NCBI GenBank assembly: GCA_910579495.1
Contig: CAJTVD010000089.1
Location: 1-13,513, forward strand
DNA: 13,513 bases
DNA from: an uncultured Lachnospiraceae bacterium
Lineage (GTDB): Bacteria > Bacillota > Clostridia > Lachnospirales > Lachnospiraceae
Direction of reading: 5' to 3'
The notes beneath the pieces are model-generated. The model saw nothing but the letters and a program-made list of their open reading frames with translations. It searched no databases and was not told where the DNA came from. Shown piece after piece: positions 12,632 through 13,513 of this stretch; position 1 is the stretch's first letter, and each line of letters starts with the position of its first letter. The position numbers and the translations under genes were made by a program.

Positions 12632-13444
12632 ATGAAAAGCGACAAAGCCCTGTGGGGCAGCATCAGCATTCTTGTGGGGGCAGTTATCGCCATACTGGCA
12701 CTGATAAGGGGTGCCTGGCAGTCCTGGCTCCTGATCGGGGTATTCACCCTTTGGGGGCTGTGGGTCACAGCGGTACTCTTACGGCCTTACATGCAGCAGG
12801 CAAAACGCCGCAGGATGCGTGAACAGCTTACAAGGAAACGCCTGGCGGAAGGGATCGCCTCTTCACAGCCCCCTGCATTTCCTGTCATGGAAGCCTCAGA
12901 AACGGAACTGCTGCTGCTCCGCCATGTCAACCACCGGATCTCTGCCTATCTACGGGCAGTTTATCCTGATGTACGGTGGGAGTGGTGCGAAAAGAGACCG
13001 GAAAAATTAGTGCTGGCGGGAGGAACCGGACGCATCCGCCTTTACGGCATCCCGGATTTTGACCATGCAGATGTATGTGTGGATCAGGATGCCAGCATCA
13101 ACTGTAACATGTTAAAGATCGTTCCCCTCTCAGAGGCCGGAGGATGTGAACCGGAAGATACCATTCCGCCCAATAAGCAGCCGGTAGACCCCCAGATCTG
13201 GTATGAAGTCCAGGGAAGGAAGGTTTTGGAAGCTCTTGTGGCAGACTTAAATTCCAGAGGCCACAGCCGTCTGACCATCCATGAGGACGGTGATATCTGC
13301 ATCGAGGAAGATACGGAGGAGGTGGCAAAAGAGCACCTTGCCGGCTTTCCGGAAAAAACGTACTGGCCCCGGCTTCTGCAGGTTTTTGAGCGTAACGGGC
13401 TGGCGGCTGAAATCATGGCGAATGGCATCCAGATATCCTGGTAA
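12632..13444 (+). CDS. Two-TM protein with cytoplasmic C-terminal domain, unknown
   Basis: This is a 270-residue protein. Helices lie at about residues 7-26 (GSISILVGAVIAILALI) and 31-51 (WLLIGVFTLWGLWVTAVLL). They are followed by a very basic hinge (AKRRRMREQLTRKRL at about 57-71) and a soluble mixed domain of about 190 residues with patterns such as GTGRIRLYGIPDFDHADVC and HEDGDICIEEDTEEV. ATG 12632 has AAAGGA (12617-12622) 9 bases upstream. It follows the SSB terminator, so it is probably transcribed from its own promoter, which I could not identify. No family is recognised. A membrane-associated element protein is a reasonable guess only. Confidence 0.75.
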   Translation: MKSDKALWGSISILVGAVIAILALIRGAWQSWLLIGVFTLWGLWVTAVLLRPYMQQAKRRRMREQLTRKRLAEGIASSQPPAFPVMEASETELLLLRHVNHRISAYLRAVYPDVRWEWCEKRPEKLVLAGGTGRIRLYGIPDFDHADVCVDQDASINCNMLKIVPLSEAGGCEPEDTIPPNKQPVDPQIWYEVQGRKVLEALVADLNSRGHSRLTIHEDGDICIEEDTEEVAKEHLAGFPEKTYWPRLLQVFERNGLAAEIMANGIQISW

Positions 13445-13513
13445 GCCCGCACACAATAAGAAAGCAATTTGGTAAATAGTCAAGAGTTATTTTAAAAAGA
13501 TTTTCAGGGAAAA
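13445..13513. other. Right-edge non-coding stretch
   Basis: The last 69 bases after the stop of the final gene are AT-rich. I see no gene, terminator hairpin or repeat there. The next gene is beyond the window. Confidence 0.5.

Noticed and set aside
1..13513. CRISPR array, tRNA or rRNA genes, insertion sequences and attachment sites
   Set aside because: I looked for regularly spaced repeats, tRNA cloverleafs, transposase genes and terminal repeats and saw none that held up.

Overview
The window reads as accessory DNA from a Clostridia-type Firmicute, most likely a gut Lachnospiraceae relative. The evidence is strong AGGAGG-type ribosome binding sites before nearly every gene, TTG and GTG starts, moderate GC content in genes with AT-rich gaps, and no outer-membrane secretin. 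All supported genes lie on the + strand. An ICE or plasmid origin is inferred from an SSB-like protein, an accessory sigma factor and many orphan small proteins. No relaxase, VirB4/VirD4, integrase or attachment site is visible.

Layout. Positions 1-937 hold a long inverted repeat, a 38-residue membrane peptide, an anchored Pro/Glu-rich surface protein and a terminator. Positions 1011-8913 hold a compact Tad/Flp-type pilus operon: a secreted Trp-rich protein (565 aa), prepilin peptidase (TadV/CpaA), a SAF-domain CpaB/RcpC-like protein, a P-loop TadZ/CpaE-like protein, the CpaF/TadA secretion ATPase, TadB, TadC, a small basic ORF, a 73-aa pilin-like protein and a terminator. Several of these genes overlap by 4-8 bases. 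Positions 8914-9087 are an AT-rich gap with two dyads. Positions 9088-11751 are a likely operon of a Cys/His-rich protein, a zinc-ribbon protein, a sigma-70-family factor, a 231-aa unknown and a two-TM protein. Positions 11752-12085 hold a near-consensus promoter and a structured leader that ends in an intrinsic terminator just before an SSB-like gene. The SSB-like gene is closed by a very long terminator hairpin, and the last gene is an unknown two-TM protein.

How they may work together. The Tad genes encode a monoderm pilus: the ATPase and the TadB/TadC platform assemble a pilin matured by the peptidase, and the secreted 565-aa protein and the anchored proteins are candidate surface components. 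On a mobile element such a pilus could serve donor-recipient contact, which is inference. The sigma factor and zinc-ribbon protein are candidate regulators. A perfect CTGCC-N6-GGCAG dyad occurs exactly three times, always in a gap between co-directional genes (3203-3218, 9464-9479, 10506-10521). It is the most striking signal not explained by the genes.
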